Source: Flavobacteriaceae bacterium
GTDB taxonomy: Bacteria > Bacteroidota > Bacteroidia > Flavobacteriales > Flavobacteriaceae
DNA: 15,598 bases
NCBI GenBank assembly: GCA_002700405.1
Contig: PACY01000033.1
Coordinates: forward strand, 6,312 to 21,909
Direction: 5' to 3'
The translations under genes and the position numbers were made by a program. The notes beneath the pieces are model-generated. The model was not told the origin of the DNA, made no database searches, and saw only the letters and a list, made by a program, of their open reading frames with translations. Positions 15,411 to 15,598 of this stretch are shown piece by piece; positions within the stretch are counted from its first letter, which is position 1; each line of letters begins with the position of its first letter.

Positions 15411-15598
15411 AAAGGTGTTTTATTTATTTCTTGTCTTTGCTTTTTTGTCTTGTGGTATGTCAACTACGGAATTGGAAGAAGCAGTTAAGCAAAACATAAT
15501 TGAACAATTAAATGAAAACCCTGATGCTAAAGGCACTGAAGTTGTAGATTTTCAACTTGTACATAAAGGTGGTAATGAATACAAGGGGGTTATTGATT
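15406..15598 (+). CDS. Putative lipoprotein, unrecognised (3' end beyond window)
   Basis: Sixty-four codons are visible before the right edge. The product starts MKK, continues with a hydrophobic stretch and reaches FLSCG at residues 13-17, so Cys16 is the likely lipidated residue after signal peptidase II cleavage. The mature part begins with a charged helix (TELEEAVKQNIIEQLNEN, about 21-38) followed by beta-strand-like segments (GTEVVDFQLVHKGGNEYKGV, 43-62). This helix-then-strands layout occurs in several small envelope lipoproteins of unknown function. The start is fixed by the ATG within the 27-nt repeat and by the signal sequence right after it. It may share its transcript with the two preceding small genes. 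Confidence 0.75.
   Translation, partial: MKKVFYLFLVFAFLSCGMSTTELEEAVKQNIIEQLNENPDAKGTEVVDFQLVHKGGNEYKGVID

Noticed and set aside
1..15598. tRNA, rRNA, CRISPR arrays, insertion sequences, prophage or attachment sites
   Set aside because: None were seen: no regularly spaced repeats, no transposase or integrase motifs, and essentially all sequence is accounted for by protein genes.

Overview
The window is 15.6 kb of very AT-rich DNA (roughly 70% A+T by eye) that reads as a compact chromosomal segment from a member of the Bacteroidota, most likely a marine or otherwise streamlined Flavobacteriia relative. Four things point there. The core-gene neighbourhood (phosphoglucosamine mutase, lipid A-type acyltransferase and rhomboid protease; holA beside an HsdR_N-type nuclease-fold protein) is Bacteroidota-like. 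The branched-chain-type 2-oxoacid dehydrogenase E1 is a single alpha/beta fusion. Starts have no recognisable Shine-Dalgarno sequences. Several intergenic gaps carry exact matches to the Bacteroidota -7 promoter element TAnnTTTG. Coding density is extreme: no gap exceeds about 110 bp, one convergent pair overlaps at its stop codons, and another abuts with no spacer.

Layout, left to right. A family 2 glycosyltransferase (minus strand, open at the left edge) overlaps by 4 bp an upstream small PD-(D/E)XK/HsdR N-terminal-domain protein. Diverging from that pair is holA (DNA polymerase III delta). A four-gene minus-strand run follows, probably one transcript read as ggt (lipoprotein gamma-glutamyltransferase), uvrA, a LOG/TIGR00730-type protein, and the fused E1 alpha/beta of a 2-oxoacid dehydrogenase. 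Diverging from ggt is glmM, which meets a convergent lipid A-type acyltransferase. That gene diverges from a rhomboid protease, followed by mnmE. The right end holds a cluster of unrecognised small genes: a 64-residue two-helix membrane protein, a 140-residue acidic soluble protein, and a lipoprotein cut by the right edge.

Most genes are housekeeping: replication, excision repair, tRNA wobble modification, cell-envelope precursor synthesis, lipid A acylation, branched-chain keto-acid oxidation and glutathione or gamma-glutamyl peptide breakdown. I see no phage, transposon, CRISPR, tRNA or rRNA, and no clear new defence or biosynthetic system. The most unusual signal is at the right end. Three consecutive ORFan-like genes share a leader just before their start codons, of the form ATTGT-N3-TTGTA-N(2-3)-ATGAA. 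In two of them it is an identical 27-nt direct repeat. The second is a 19-bp inverted repeat between the acyltransferase and rhomboid genes whose two arms are themselves opposing -7 promoter boxes.

All gene calls come from reading protein motifs directly, with no database search. Start codons were moved from the longest possible frame where the sequence favoured it (E1, acyltransferase, mnmE).
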